From Geothrix campi (GTDB lineage Bacteria; Acidobacteriota; Holophagae; Holophagales; Holophagaceae), in assembly GCF_024609265.1 (NCBI RefSeq), contig NZ_JANHMP010000002.1, positions 310,001 to 374,000 of the forward strand: a stretch of 64,000 nucleotides of DNA, given 5' to 3'. This document shows, one piece after another, positions 54,536 through 61,943 of this stretch (position 1 is its first letter; every line of letters begins with the position of its first letter). The translations under genes and the position numbers were made by a program. A model generated the notes under the pieces. That model did not search any database and was not told the origin of the DNA. It saw only the letters and a list, made by a program, of their open reading frames with translations.

Positions 54536-55264
54536 CTAGGCGATGACGCCACTGCGGGAGGGGCTCGGCCGGCGGCGGCGCAGCACGCGCTTGGCCGGAG
54601 CCGCGGCGGCCTCCTTGCGGGGGCGGCCGGGACCGCGCTTCACGATGGGGTCCTTGGGCTTGGCGACCTTGCGCACCTTGACCTTCTTCTCCTTCTTCAC
54701 GCGCTCCCGGCGGACGAGGGCGGCGGCCGCCCGGCCGGTCACCACGACCCGGGTGCCATCCTTGAGCTTCTTCACCTTGCTGCCGGGTTTGCGTCCCCGC
54801 TTGAGGCTCATGGATAGGGGCTCCGTCTCGAGCAGCTCGCGTTCGAGCTGAACCTGGAGTGCCATCATCTCGCCGTGATCCTTTTCATGATCATGGCCAC
54901 AGAGATGAAGGAATCCGTGGATCACCAGCGTCTCCACTTCACGCCGGCGGCTCACTCCGAACTTCTTGGCCATTTTGTCGGCGGTGGGAAGGCTGATCAC
55001 GATGTCGCCGAGGTGCGGAAAGGCACCCTTCTCCACACTTGAGGGGAAACTCAGTACGTCCGTTGTCATGTTTTTCCCGCGGTGCTCGCGGTTGAGTTTT
55101 CTCATGCCACGATCATCGACATAAGTCAGTGACACACCTTGAGCCTGCGGAGCGAGTCGATCCCGCAGGCTATGAAGCAGCTTCCCGAGGGACTGCTCAC
55201 CGGGCCCGCGCATTTTGCTTCGACTCGACCAATCGATCTGGAAGGGCAGCTTGGTCTCAGTCAT
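54536..55264 (-). CDS. ybeY: Endoribonuclease YbeY with a basic AT-hook-like C-terminal extension
   Basis: YbeY is a zinc-dependent endoribonuclease needed for 16S rRNA 3'-end processing and ribosome quality control. The domain (residues 1-150) has REHRGKNMTTDVLSFP, GDIVISLPTAD and the zinc site HGFLHLCGHDHEKDH. Then follows an 88-residue tail, absent from the usual 150-160-aa YbeY, rich in Lys/Arg with AT-hook-like KRGRKPGSK and RGPGRPRKE. ATG 55264 has AGGAG 6 nt upstream. The usual neighbours phoH and lnt/era are not adjacent. Confidence 0.93.
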   Translation of the reverse strand: MTETKLPFQIDWSSRSKMRGPGEQSLGKLLHSLRDRLAPQAQGVSLTYVDDRGMRKLNREHRGKNMTTDVLSFPSSVEKGAFPHLGDIVISLPTADKMAKKFGVSRRREVETLVIHGFLHLCGHDHEKDHGEMMALQVQLERELLETEPLSMSLKRGRKPGSKVKKLKDGTRVVVTGRAAAALVRRERVKKEKKVKVRKVAKPKDPIVKRGPGRPRKEAAAAPAKRVLRRRRPSPSRSGVIA

Positions 55265-55498
55265 GGCTGGCTCCTGTGGAAGATCAATCAAAGGGGGTTC
55301 ATCATGAATGCTATTGGGCTATTCGTCAATGTCTTCATTCTAGGTGCATGAATTACAGCGATTGTTCCACATTCAGATGATAGAACGGGCCGTTGAATAA
55401 TTCGATCCAAAATAGTTCAAAAATGTTGAATATAAAGAAGAAAAGGGCCAAGTGAAGAGGTTTCAATCGCCGGACGTGATCCCTGGCATCCTGGAGGC
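55265..55498. promoter_or_regulatory. AT-rich intergenic region between ybeY and rsmG
   Basis: This 234-bp divergent region is clearly richer in A/T than the rest of the window, particularly at 55340-55450 (TTGAATAATTCG; AAAAATGTTGAATATAAAG). It must hold the promoters of both genes. It contains a 15-codon ORF with its own RBS-like GGGGG at 55304-55351 (MNAIGLFVNVFILGA), which may be a leader peptide or chance. Confidence 0.5.
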
Positions 55499-56083
55499 AT
55501 GGAGCCTCGACTGCCCGCCCACCTCACTGCCATCCTGCGCCGGTACCTGGTGCTGCTGGATCGCTGGAACCGTACCCACGCCCTGACCTCCCTGCCTCAA
55601 GCTGAGCGGTGGGAAGAATTAATGTTGGACGCCGCGATCCTCCTGCCCTTCCTCGACCCCTTGCCTCCCGGGAGTCGGGTGGTTGATCTGGGGACGGGCA
55701 TGGGCTGTCCCGCCGTGGTGCTGGCCCTGGCCCGTCCGGACCTGGAAGTGCTCGCGGTGGACGCCTCAGCCAAGAAGCTGGCCTTCGTCCGCCAGGCGGT
55801 GCTGGAGCTTCCAGTGCCCAACCTGAGGCCCGTGCAGGGGCGCCTGGAGGAGCTGCCGTCCCTGAAGGCCGACCTGGGGACCGCCAAGGCCTTGGGCTCC
55901 CTGGAACAGCTGGCGGGTTGGTGGGCCCGGCATGGGAAGGCAGGCTCTCCGTTCCTGGCCCTCAAGGGGCCGGACTGGTTCAGGGAGCCGCTCCCGCCTG
56001 GCTGGGAGGCCACCCCCCATCCCTACGCCCTGCCCACCCGGGGGCAGCGGGTGGTGGTGGCGCTCCGACGCCAGAACGGCTGA
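55499..56083 (+). CDS. rsmG: 16S rRNA (guanine527-N7)-methyltransferase
   Basis: RsmG methylates G527 of 16S rRNA with SAM. The 194-aa protein has the SAM-binding motif VVDLGTGMGCPAVVLALARP, AVDASAKKLAFVRQA and a C-terminal RGQRVVVALRRQ. Family length is about 200 aa. GGAGG lies 2 nt before the ATG (55499), close but acceptable, or the start is slightly different. It is divergent from ybeY. gid/mnmG and parAB, its common neighbours, are absent. Confidence 0.88.
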   Translation: MEPRLPAHLTAILRRYLVLLDRWNRTHALTSLPQAERWEELMLDAAILLPFLDPLPPGSRVVDLGTGMGCPAVVLALARPDLEVLAVDASAKKLAFVRQAVLELPVPNLRPVQGRLEELPSLKADLGTAKALGSLEQLAGWWARHGKAGSPFLALKGPDWFREPLPPGWEATPHPYALPTRGQRVVVALRRQNG

Positions 56084-56099
56084 GGCCCCCGAAGGGGCC
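56084..56099. terminator. GC hairpin between rsmG and the LysM gene
   Basis: GGCCCC at 56084-56089 pairs with GGGGCC at 56094-56099 around CGAA, directly after the rsmG stop and before the convergent LysM gene's end. There is no U tract, so termination by this alone is uncertain. Confidence 0.4.
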
Positions 56100-56122
56100 C
56101 CAACTGGAACATTCCCCCCGGC

Positions 56123-57286
56123 TCAGTGAGTCAGGGTGTCCCCAAGGCGGATCTCCTCGGTGGTCCGGAGCAGGCGACAGGTGGCCGTCTGCGCGTCCGT
56201 GCGGACGACCAGGGCCTGGCCGACATAATGGGTGGTGGTTTCCGTGGCGTTCTTGTGGTCACCGTCCGGTCCCACAGGGAAGGTCCGGGTGCGGACGGCC
56301 AGCAGGACGTCGCCCACCTTCAGGCCGTCGTTGGCACCCTTGTCCACGATCACCATGTCGCCGTTGGCGGTGTGCTGATGGTCATCACGGGCGAAGACCA
56401 CCACGGGCGAGTTCGGGGCCACCTTCACAGGGTCGGTGGTGTCAGTCCGGAGCTGGAGGGGCAGGTTGGCAGGCTCGGTGAATCGAACCAGATGGTCGCC
56501 CACTTCCACGCCATCCAGGCAGCGCTCGATGGTGGCCACGGAGCCCTTGGTCTGGGCGGTGATCACGCGGATCACGCCCACCTGCTGCACCACGTCACCC
56601 AGCTTCTGCTTGGTGGTGGGGTGCTGGATCTTGCGGGCCACGGTCTTGAGAACGAGGAACCGGTCTCCGACTTTCACGCCCTGCTCGCTGCCGCCGTTCA
56701 TGTAGACGGTCTCGCCCTCGGCCAGGAAGCGCCGATCTTCGCGGCGGTTGGCGGTCAGGGTGAAGGCGCCCTGGTTCTTGTAGTGGGCCTCGGCCCCGTC
56801 GGCAGCGAAGAACGGCAGCTGGATGAAATCCTGGAAGCTGAAGCCAAGCTCAGGCCGCCGGAGGGCGCCGGGATCTGCCCGCCGCCGATCGGGCTGGAGG
56901 CCGGACACCGATTCAGGCACGGAACCGGCGGTGGCCACGGCCCGCGTCAGGTCGATGATCAGGGGGTCGCCAGGGTAGATCCAGTGCGGATCCTTGATCC
57001 ACTGGTTCAGTTCCCAGATCTGGGGCCAGGCATAGGGGTTGCCGAGGTACTTTCCGGCCAGGTCCCAGAGCGTGTCCCCCTTTTCGACGATATGGGTGCG
57101 GGAACCTTCGGGCACCTTGATTTCCTTGGGATAATCCCATTTCGAGCTGTGGGCTTCGACCTTGATCGTCCCAGCGGGTTCCTGGGCATCAAGGGCCGGG
57201 ACCGCGAGCGCCAGGGCCACGAATAGGCCGGGCGCCATCGCGAGGGCGCGCCGCCGGCCGACAGTCAGACGATTGGGCTGGTGCAT
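56123..57286 (-). CDS. Secreted LysM-domain protein
   Basis: The 387-aa protein has a signal peptide (GLFVALALAVPALDA|QEP), a LysM domain near residues 65-113 (HIVEKGDTLWDLAGKYLG, WPQIWELNQWI, WIYPGDPLIID), and a C-terminal part with three G-x-x-VGD loops: SEQGVKVGDRFLVLK, LDGVEVGDHLVRF and NDGLKVGDVLLAV. These look like repeated small beta-barrel modules. LysM suggests peptidoglycan binding at the envelope. PfkB lies upstream on the same strand, 31 bp away. Confidence 0.82.
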   Translation of the reverse strand: MHQPNRLTVGRRRALAMAPGLFVALALAVPALDAQEPAGTIKVEAHSSKWDYPKEIKVPEGSRTHIVEKGDTLWDLAGKYLGNPYAWPQIWELNQWIKDPHWIYPGDPLIIDLTRAVATAGSVPESVSGLQPDRRRADPGALRRPELGFSFQDFIQLPFFAADGAEAHYKNQGAFTLTANRREDRRFLAEGETVYMNGGSEQGVKVGDRFLVLKTVARKIQHPTTKQKLGDVVQQVGVIRVITAQTKGSVATIERCLDGVEVGDHLVRFTEPANLPLQLRTDTTDPVKVAPNSPVVVFARDDHQHTANGDMVIVDKGANDGLKVGDVLLAVRTRTFPVGPDGDHKNATETTTHYVGQALVVRTDAQTATCRLLRTTEEIRLGDTLTH

Positions 57287-57317
57287 CAGGGACCCCCAGG
57301 GGTTTAGGTGGTGCTGA

Positions 57318-58229
57318 TTATAGGTCTTCGACGCGGATCATATCTGAAAATAATGCCAAGCGGTTGCGAACTTCATCCTGGGATATCTGCTCGAGTCGTT
57401 CTGTGGAGAACTGTTCCACGGTGAAACTGGCCATGACCGATCCCACGAGAGTCGCATGCTTCAGGGCGATGACATCCGTCCGCTCGATCCAGGCCAGGTA
57501 GCCGAGGAAGCCCCCGGCGAAGGTGTCCCCGGCCCCGGTGGGATCGAAGACATTTTCGAGGGGGTAGGCCGGGGCGGCGAAGATCCCCTCGGGCGTGAAG
57601 AGGGCCACACCATATTCCCCACGCTTGACCACGAGGGTGCTGGGGCCGAGGGCCCGGACCTTCTTGTAGGCCTTAATGAGGCTGTATTCCTGGGTGAGTT
57701 CCCGAACCTCGGCGTCATTCACCAGGAGGATGTCGACTTCCCGGAGAACCGCATCCAGGGCCGGGCGGGCCCCGCGGATCCAGTAGTTCATGGTGTCCAG
57801 GGCGATCCACTTGGGCCGTCGGGCCATCTGACGCACCACGTCCAGCTGCAGCACCGGGTCGATGTTCCCCAGGAACAGGTAGTCGCATTCGCGGTAGTTG
57901 GCGGGCAGATCAGGCTTGAAGTCGGCGAAGACGTTCAGATCCGTGGCCAGGGTCTTGGCCTCGTTCAGGTCGTAGCCGTAGGACCCCTTCCAATGGAAAC
58001 TCAGGCCCTTGACCTTCGATAGGCCCGCCAGATCGATGGGGCGGCCTTCGAAGACGCGCATCTGGTCCGGACCGAAATCCTCGCCCACCACGGCGACGAT
58101 GCGCACCGGGTGGAAACGGCTGGCGCTCAGGGAGAAGTAGGTCGCGGAACCGCCCAGGGCGCGCTGGCGGCGACCGAAGGGCGTCTCCAGATCATCAAAG
58201 GCCACACTGCCGACCACCAGCAAACTCAT
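57318..58229 (-). CDS. PfkB-family carbohydrate/nucleoside kinase
   Basis: The 303-aa protein has the N-terminal PfkB start LLVVGSVAFDDLETPFG, ALGGSATYFSLSASRF, and the second signature DPTGAGDTFAGGFLGYLAW with the catalytic Asp. It closely follows the pattern of the adenosine/ribo-kinase branch, but the substrate is unknown. GGGAG lies 8 nt before the ATG. The next gene downstream is the LysM protein. Confidence 0.9.
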   Translation of the reverse strand: MSLLVVGSVAFDDLETPFGRRQRALGGSATYFSLSASRFHPVRIVAVVGEDFGPDQMRVFEGRPIDLAGLSKVKGLSFHWKGSYGYDLNEAKTLATDLNVFADFKPDLPANYRECDYLFLGNIDPVLQLDVVRQMARRPKWIALDTMNYWIRGARPALDAVLREVDILLVNDAEVRELTQEYSLIKAYKKVRALGPSTLVVKRGEYGVALFTPEGIFAAPAYPLENVFDPTGAGDTFAGGFLGYLAWIERTDVIALKHATLVGSVMASFTVEQFSTERLEQISQDEVRNRLALFSDMIRVEDL

Positions 58230-58265
58230 TGGGGGGACTCCCTATCGCGCGGATCAGGCACTGGA

Positions 58266-59051
58266 TCAGGACTGGGGCTGGGAAGGCGTGAAATAGAGCA
58301 GCCAGGCCTGGCTACCACCCATGGGTACCGGGGCCTGGGCGTAGCGGGCGACCATGGGCGTTTCCCCGGAGGCCAGCAGGGCCAGCAGGCCCTCATGGAG
58401 CTTCGGATCCGGGCCCAGGATGACCTGGATGCTGCGCCAACCCAGCACGAGGCCGTCGCCCAGGCGGTCCTTCAGTCGTTCCACCGCGTCCTGCAGGGAA
58501 TGCCCCCTGAGATCGAGGACGCCATCGACCTCGATGGCCATGCCGGCCGCCAGTTGGAACCGCATCGGCACGGGCGGGGGCGCATTCGGAGCTGCGGGAA
58601 GGGATTCCTCCAGTGCGGCTTCGGACGGTTCCGGTGGAAGGGAGGCCAACTTCACGGGAGGGACGACAGGTGGAGGCGCCGGGGCCGGGGAAGGGGGGAG
58701 AGTCACAGGGGGTGGGAGGGCCGGGGCTGCCTGGGCCTGGAATCCGCGGGACAGCGGCTTGAGGCCCTTCAGATCCTTGAGGGCTTCCTCGAAGGTTTCG
58801 GGCGGGGCCGGCGGAGGGGGCGCCGCCACAGGCGCTTCGGACGGGCTTGATACAGTCGGGGCTGCCGCCTTGGCTGGGCGGGGGGTCGAGGGCTTCAGCC
58901 CCATGGCCGAAAGGAAAACCGCATCCTCGTCAACCAGGTCGCCAGGCCCCTGGGGCTTTGGCGCGGGTTTGGGCGGGGGTTTGGGGGCAGGAGAGGCCGG
59001 CTCAGGTCCCAACTGCTGCTTCAACTTCGCCAGATCCTGCTTCCATGCCAT
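58266..59051 (-). CDS. Proline-rich protein with C-terminal Smr-like domain
   Basis: The 261-aa protein starts with KQDLAKLKQQLGPEPASPAP and a long Pro/Ala/Lys-rich linker (about residues 15-180, e.g. PKPPPKPAPKPQGPG), then a C-terminal Smr-like domain: VDGVLDLRGHSLQDAVERLK, RSIQVILGPDPKLHEGLLA, and the closing GGSQAWLLYF. Smr domains nick DNA or mRNA. The typical HGxG loop is altered to LGPDPKLHE, so activity may be lost. ATG 59051 has GAGG 7 nt upstream and fits MAWKQD. Confidence 0.75.
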   Translation of the reverse strand: MAWKQDLAKLKQQLGPEPASPAPKPPPKPAPKPQGPGDLVDEDAVFLSAMGLKPSTPRPAKAAAPTVSSPSEAPVAAPPPPAPPETFEEALKDLKGLKPLSRGFQAQAAPALPPPVTLPPSPAPAPPPVVPPVKLASLPPEPSEAALEESLPAAPNAPPPVPMRFQLAAGMAIEVDGVLDLRGHSLQDAVERLKDRLGDGLVLGWRSIQVILGPDPKLHEGLLALLASGETPMVARYAQAPVPMGGSQAWLLYFTPSQPQS

Positions 59052-59261
59052 GAACCATCCTCGTCCTGTCCAGAGTAGGCCATCGCGGCCCCGGCCCAAA
59101 GCCTGCTGTTGCAATCCCGCACCACTCCGAGGCAAAACGCCGCGATCGCAGTGGGTCTTCAACCGGAGTATGCTGCGCTGGATCCAAGGATTGACGCCAC
59201 TTGTCGTAAGCTGGCACGCCCTTCGCTCCGTAGCTCTCTTGCCACATCCACTGGAGGCCCC

Positions 59262-59912
59262 ATGCGCCGAACCACGATGCTATTGCTGCCCCTGCTGCTC
59301 GCCCCGGGGGCCGCGCTCCACGCCCAGAGCCCACACGTGGGCTTCAGCCTGAACCTGATGATCCCCACCGGGGATTTCGCGAGCAAGACCTACCCCGCTT
59401 ACTACAGCCCCAGTGCGGGGTACATCATCCCGCCCCAGAAAGAGACCTATGACGTGGGCCTCGGCGGCAGCTTCACGGTCAGCTTCCCCGTGGACCGCAG
59501 CTTGGCCATCCGGTTGAACCTCAGCGGTTCGGCCGAGAATGGGACCAACCGGGCTCCGGGTGAAACCACCATCAACCTGCGCCACTCCCAGTTCAACCTG
59601 GGCGGCGATCTGCAGATCTTCCCCGAGGGCACGGCCTTCCGGCATCGGGGGCTGTACTTCGTGATGGGCCTCTCCGCCGACTTCGAGCAATTCGATCGCA
59701 GCTTCGGCGATCCCCTCTATGACTACACCGACACCACTCGCAAGAGCCGGATGGGCGGGTCCATCGGCCTCGGGCACAGCTTCGGCTACGACGCAGGGGC
59801 GCGATTCACCCTGGAAGCCACCTTCCACAAGACCCTCACCAGCCATGATGTGGACGCGGGTGATCCCCCCAGCACGGACTTCGTGAAGGTAGGGTTCGGG
59901 TTCGTGTTCTAG
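59262..59912 (+). CDS. Outer-membrane beta-barrel protein
   Basis: The 216-aa protein has a signal peptide (LLLPLLLAPGAALHA|QSP) and alternating strand sequence through a C-terminal aromatic end (VKVGFGFVF), typical of an outer-membrane barrel of about eight strands. It has FSLNLMIPTGDFASKTYP and LYFVMGLSADFEQFDRSFG. It is divergent from the Smr-like gene with 210 bp between. GGAGG lies 5 nt before ATG 59262. A perfect 19-bp hairpin follows. Confidence 0.78.
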   Translation: MRRTTMLLLPLLLAPGAALHAQSPHVGFSLNLMIPTGDFASKTYPAYYSPSAGYIIPPQKETYDVGLGGSFTVSFPVDRSLAIRLNLSGSAENGTNRAPGETTINLRHSQFNLGGDLQIFPEGTAFRHRGLYFVMGLSADFEQFDRSFGDPLYDYTDTTRKSRMGGSIGLGHSFGYDAGARFTLEATFHKTLTSHDVDAGDPPSTDFVKVGFGFVF

Positions 59913-59922
59913 GGTTCCCCCA

Positions 59923-59962
59923 CTTACGGAAAAGCGGCCCGAGCGGGCCGCTTTTCCGTAAG
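59923..59962. terminator. Bidirectional terminator hairpin
   Basis: CTTACGGAAAAGCGGCCCG (59923-59941) and its exact inverse (59944-59962) pair around AG. The GC-rich core with A/T runs on both sides suits termination of the barrel gene and of the convergent coiled-coil gene. Confidence 0.8.
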
Positions 59963-59972
59963 GCGGGAAGAG

Positions 59973-60827
59973 CTATTTCCTGGCGGCCTTCTTCTTCTTG
60001 GCCTTGGGCTTGGCCGGGGCGGCCTCTTCTTCCTTGCCCATGAGGCCGTTCACCAGCCGGGTGACATCCTTGTTGGCGAGGTCGAGCTTCTGGAGGCGGC
60101 GGGCGTAGGCCAGGCGCTCCTGCTGGGGACGGGCGTCGTCGGCCTTCACCTGCTCCACCTTTTCCGCCACGAAGCGGGCGGAGCCGCCAGCCTCGGTGAT
60201 CTCCGCCTTCTCCCGGTCGAGGAAGGCCTTCCAGTCCGCGGCGGCCTTGGTGGTGCTGGCCTTGGTCTGGCGGAGGCGCTCGAGGATGCCGTCAATGTCT
60301 TTAAGAGCGCGCTCGCTGTGGGCGACAGCAGCCTTCTGTTCGTCCATGAAGATCTTGAGTTGCTGGCGGAGCTTCATCTGGTCCTGGTTCAGGCCTGGGG
60401 CCTCATCCAGTTCCTTGAGCCGCGGCGCCTGCTTGTCCATCGCGTCCCGGAATTCCCGGAGCTTGAGTTCATGTTCGGTGCGGGTCTTGGCCAGCAGGGG
60501 TTCGGCGGTGGCCAGATTCTCTTCCGCAGCGGCCTGGGCCTTCTGCAGGTGGAGGACCGCCTCCTCCCAGCTGCCTTCGGCCACGCAGGCCCGGGCGGCC
60601 AGACTGCGGAGGGCCGCCAGCGCGTGCATGTCGTTGTAGTCGGAGGGATTCACGGCGAGCCCCTCCCGGCCGAGCAGGGCCTCCACGCCCCGGCGGACCG
60701 TGGGGGCGTCGCCCCGCTCCAGCTGGAGCTCCCAGGGCCCCCGGACCTCCTTGAAGCGGTCAGTGAGGCTCTGGGCACTCAGGCTCGTGGCTAGGGCACA
60801 GGCAAGCAGAAAGCCGAGGCGGCTCAT
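59973..60827 (-). CDS. Secreted coiled-coil protein with Lys-rich C-terminus
   Basis: The 284-aa protein has a signal peptide (LLACALATSLSA|QSL) and a long helical region with coiled-coil character (AEPLLAKTRTEHELKLREFRD; QDQMKLRQQLKIFMDEQKAA), ending in a Lys/Ala tail (AKPKAKKKKAARK). No known family. AAGGAG lies 5 nt before the ATG. It is the second gene of a pair with the protein at 60859-61863, 31 bp downstream of it, with the same architecture. Confidence 0.72.
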   Translation of the reverse strand: MSRLGFLLACALATSLSAQSLTDRFKEVRGPWELQLERGDAPTVRRGVEALLGREGLAVNPSDYNDMHALAALRSLAARACVAEGSWEEAVLHLQKAQAAAEENLATAEPLLAKTRTEHELKLREFRDAMDKQAPRLKELDEAPGLNQDQMKLRQQLKIFMDEQKAAVAHSERALKDIDGILERLRQTKASTTKAAADWKAFLDREKAEITEAGGSARFVAEKVEQVKADDARPQQERLAYARRLQKLDLANKDVTRLVNGLMGKEEEAAPAKPKAKKKKAARK

Positions 60828-60858
60828 GGTCGCTCCTTCCGGGTCGTGTAGAGCACGG

Positions 60859-61863
60859 TCACTTCTTCTTGCCGGTCTTCTTCGCGGGCCTGGCTTCCTT
60901 GGCGAAGGGCTCCTTGCCCTGCTTCAGGTTTCCCAGGGCCTTCATGGCAGCCGGGTTCCCGGGGTCCAGGACCAGCAGGCGATTGAGGAAGGCGGCCTGG
61001 GCCTGGGATCCACTCAATTTGGTGACGTTCTCATGGTTGCGGAGGACGGCGTCCACCCAGTTCTTCTTCCCGACGATCTTCACCTTCTTGATGACCTGCT
61101 CGGTGTTGAACTTGGTGATCTCGTCGCTCTGACTGCTCAGGACTTCCTTCGATTTGGTGACGGAGGCCTCGGCTGCCTTCACCATCTCCTCCGCTTCCTT
61201 GCGGTTGTCGGCGAGCACCTTGGTCACCTTGGGGGCGTTGATGAGGTTCTGCTTGTGGACCGGAAGGGCGGCGTTGATCTGATCGAGTTCCTGCTGCTGT
61301 TCGGGGGCCTTCGCTGCCCGGGCCTTGAGGTCTTCCAGGCCTTTGGCGTCGGGCTTCTTCGTCTTCGCGTTCACCGCCGCGATCTCTTCCTTGAGGTCAT
61401 TCAGCGTCGTCTGCAGTTCCTGCTGGCGGCCAGTGTTCTTGGCGATGAAGTCCTGGGAATCCTTGGTCGCCTTGTCCCACTGGGCGGCGATGGGGGCCTG
61501 GGCCTTGTCCAGATCCGCCTTGATGCCCTGGGCAAGCTTGAGCCGCTTCTGCTGGATCTCGACGGCCTTCTCCCACTGGCCGGCCTCGGCGGCGGTGTTG
61601 GCCCAGAGGCGATAGAAGGACAGGAGGCCCTGGGCGTTGTCCATGCTCTGACCGATGGTCTGCAGGTTGGTGCCGTTGAAGGCGGGGCGCTCGGCGGGGA
61701 TCAGGCCCTCCACCTTCGCCATGGCCTCCTGGGCCTGGAAGGCCTTGAGCATCTGGTTGATCCCCGGCAGTTCTGTGTTGAACCGCTGGGTCAGGTTGGT
61801 GGAGGCGGGGCTCTGGGCCACAAGCGCCACAGCAGGGAAGAGAAGGAAGGGCATCGGGCGCAT
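60859..61863 (-). CDS. Secreted coiled-coil protein, paralogue-like partner
   Basis: The 334-aa protein has a signal peptide (PFLLFPAVALVA|QSP) and heptad-rich helices (TGRQQELQTTLNDLKEEIAAV; SVTKSKEVLSSQSDEITKF), with a Lys-rich C-terminus (ARPAKKTGKKK). No known family. ATG 61863 is chosen over GTG 61869 because GGAG lies 5 nt before it. It is the first gene of a two-gene unit with 59973-60827 and follows uup by 80 bp. Confidence 0.72.
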   Translation of the reverse strand: MRPMPFLLFPAVALVAQSPASTNLTQRFNTELPGINQMLKAFQAQEAMAKVEGLIPAERPAFNGTNLQTIGQSMDNAQGLLSFYRLWANTAAEAGQWEKAVEIQQKRLKLAQGIKADLDKAQAPIAAQWDKATKDSQDFIAKNTGRQQELQTTLNDLKEEIAAVNAKTKKPDAKGLEDLKARAAKAPEQQQELDQINAALPVHKQNLINAPKVTKVLADNRKEAEEMVKAAEASVTKSKEVLSSQSDEITKFNTEQVIKKVKIVGKKNWVDAVLRNHENVTKLSGSQAQAAFLNRLLVLDPGNPAAMKALGNLKQGKEPFAKEARPAKKTGKKK

Positions 61864-61943
61864 AGGCACTCCACAAAAGTCCAGGCTCCAGGGTAGCGAA
61901 AAGGCCCCGGGCCTGTCCGCTGCCCTGGCAAATTGTGATGGGA

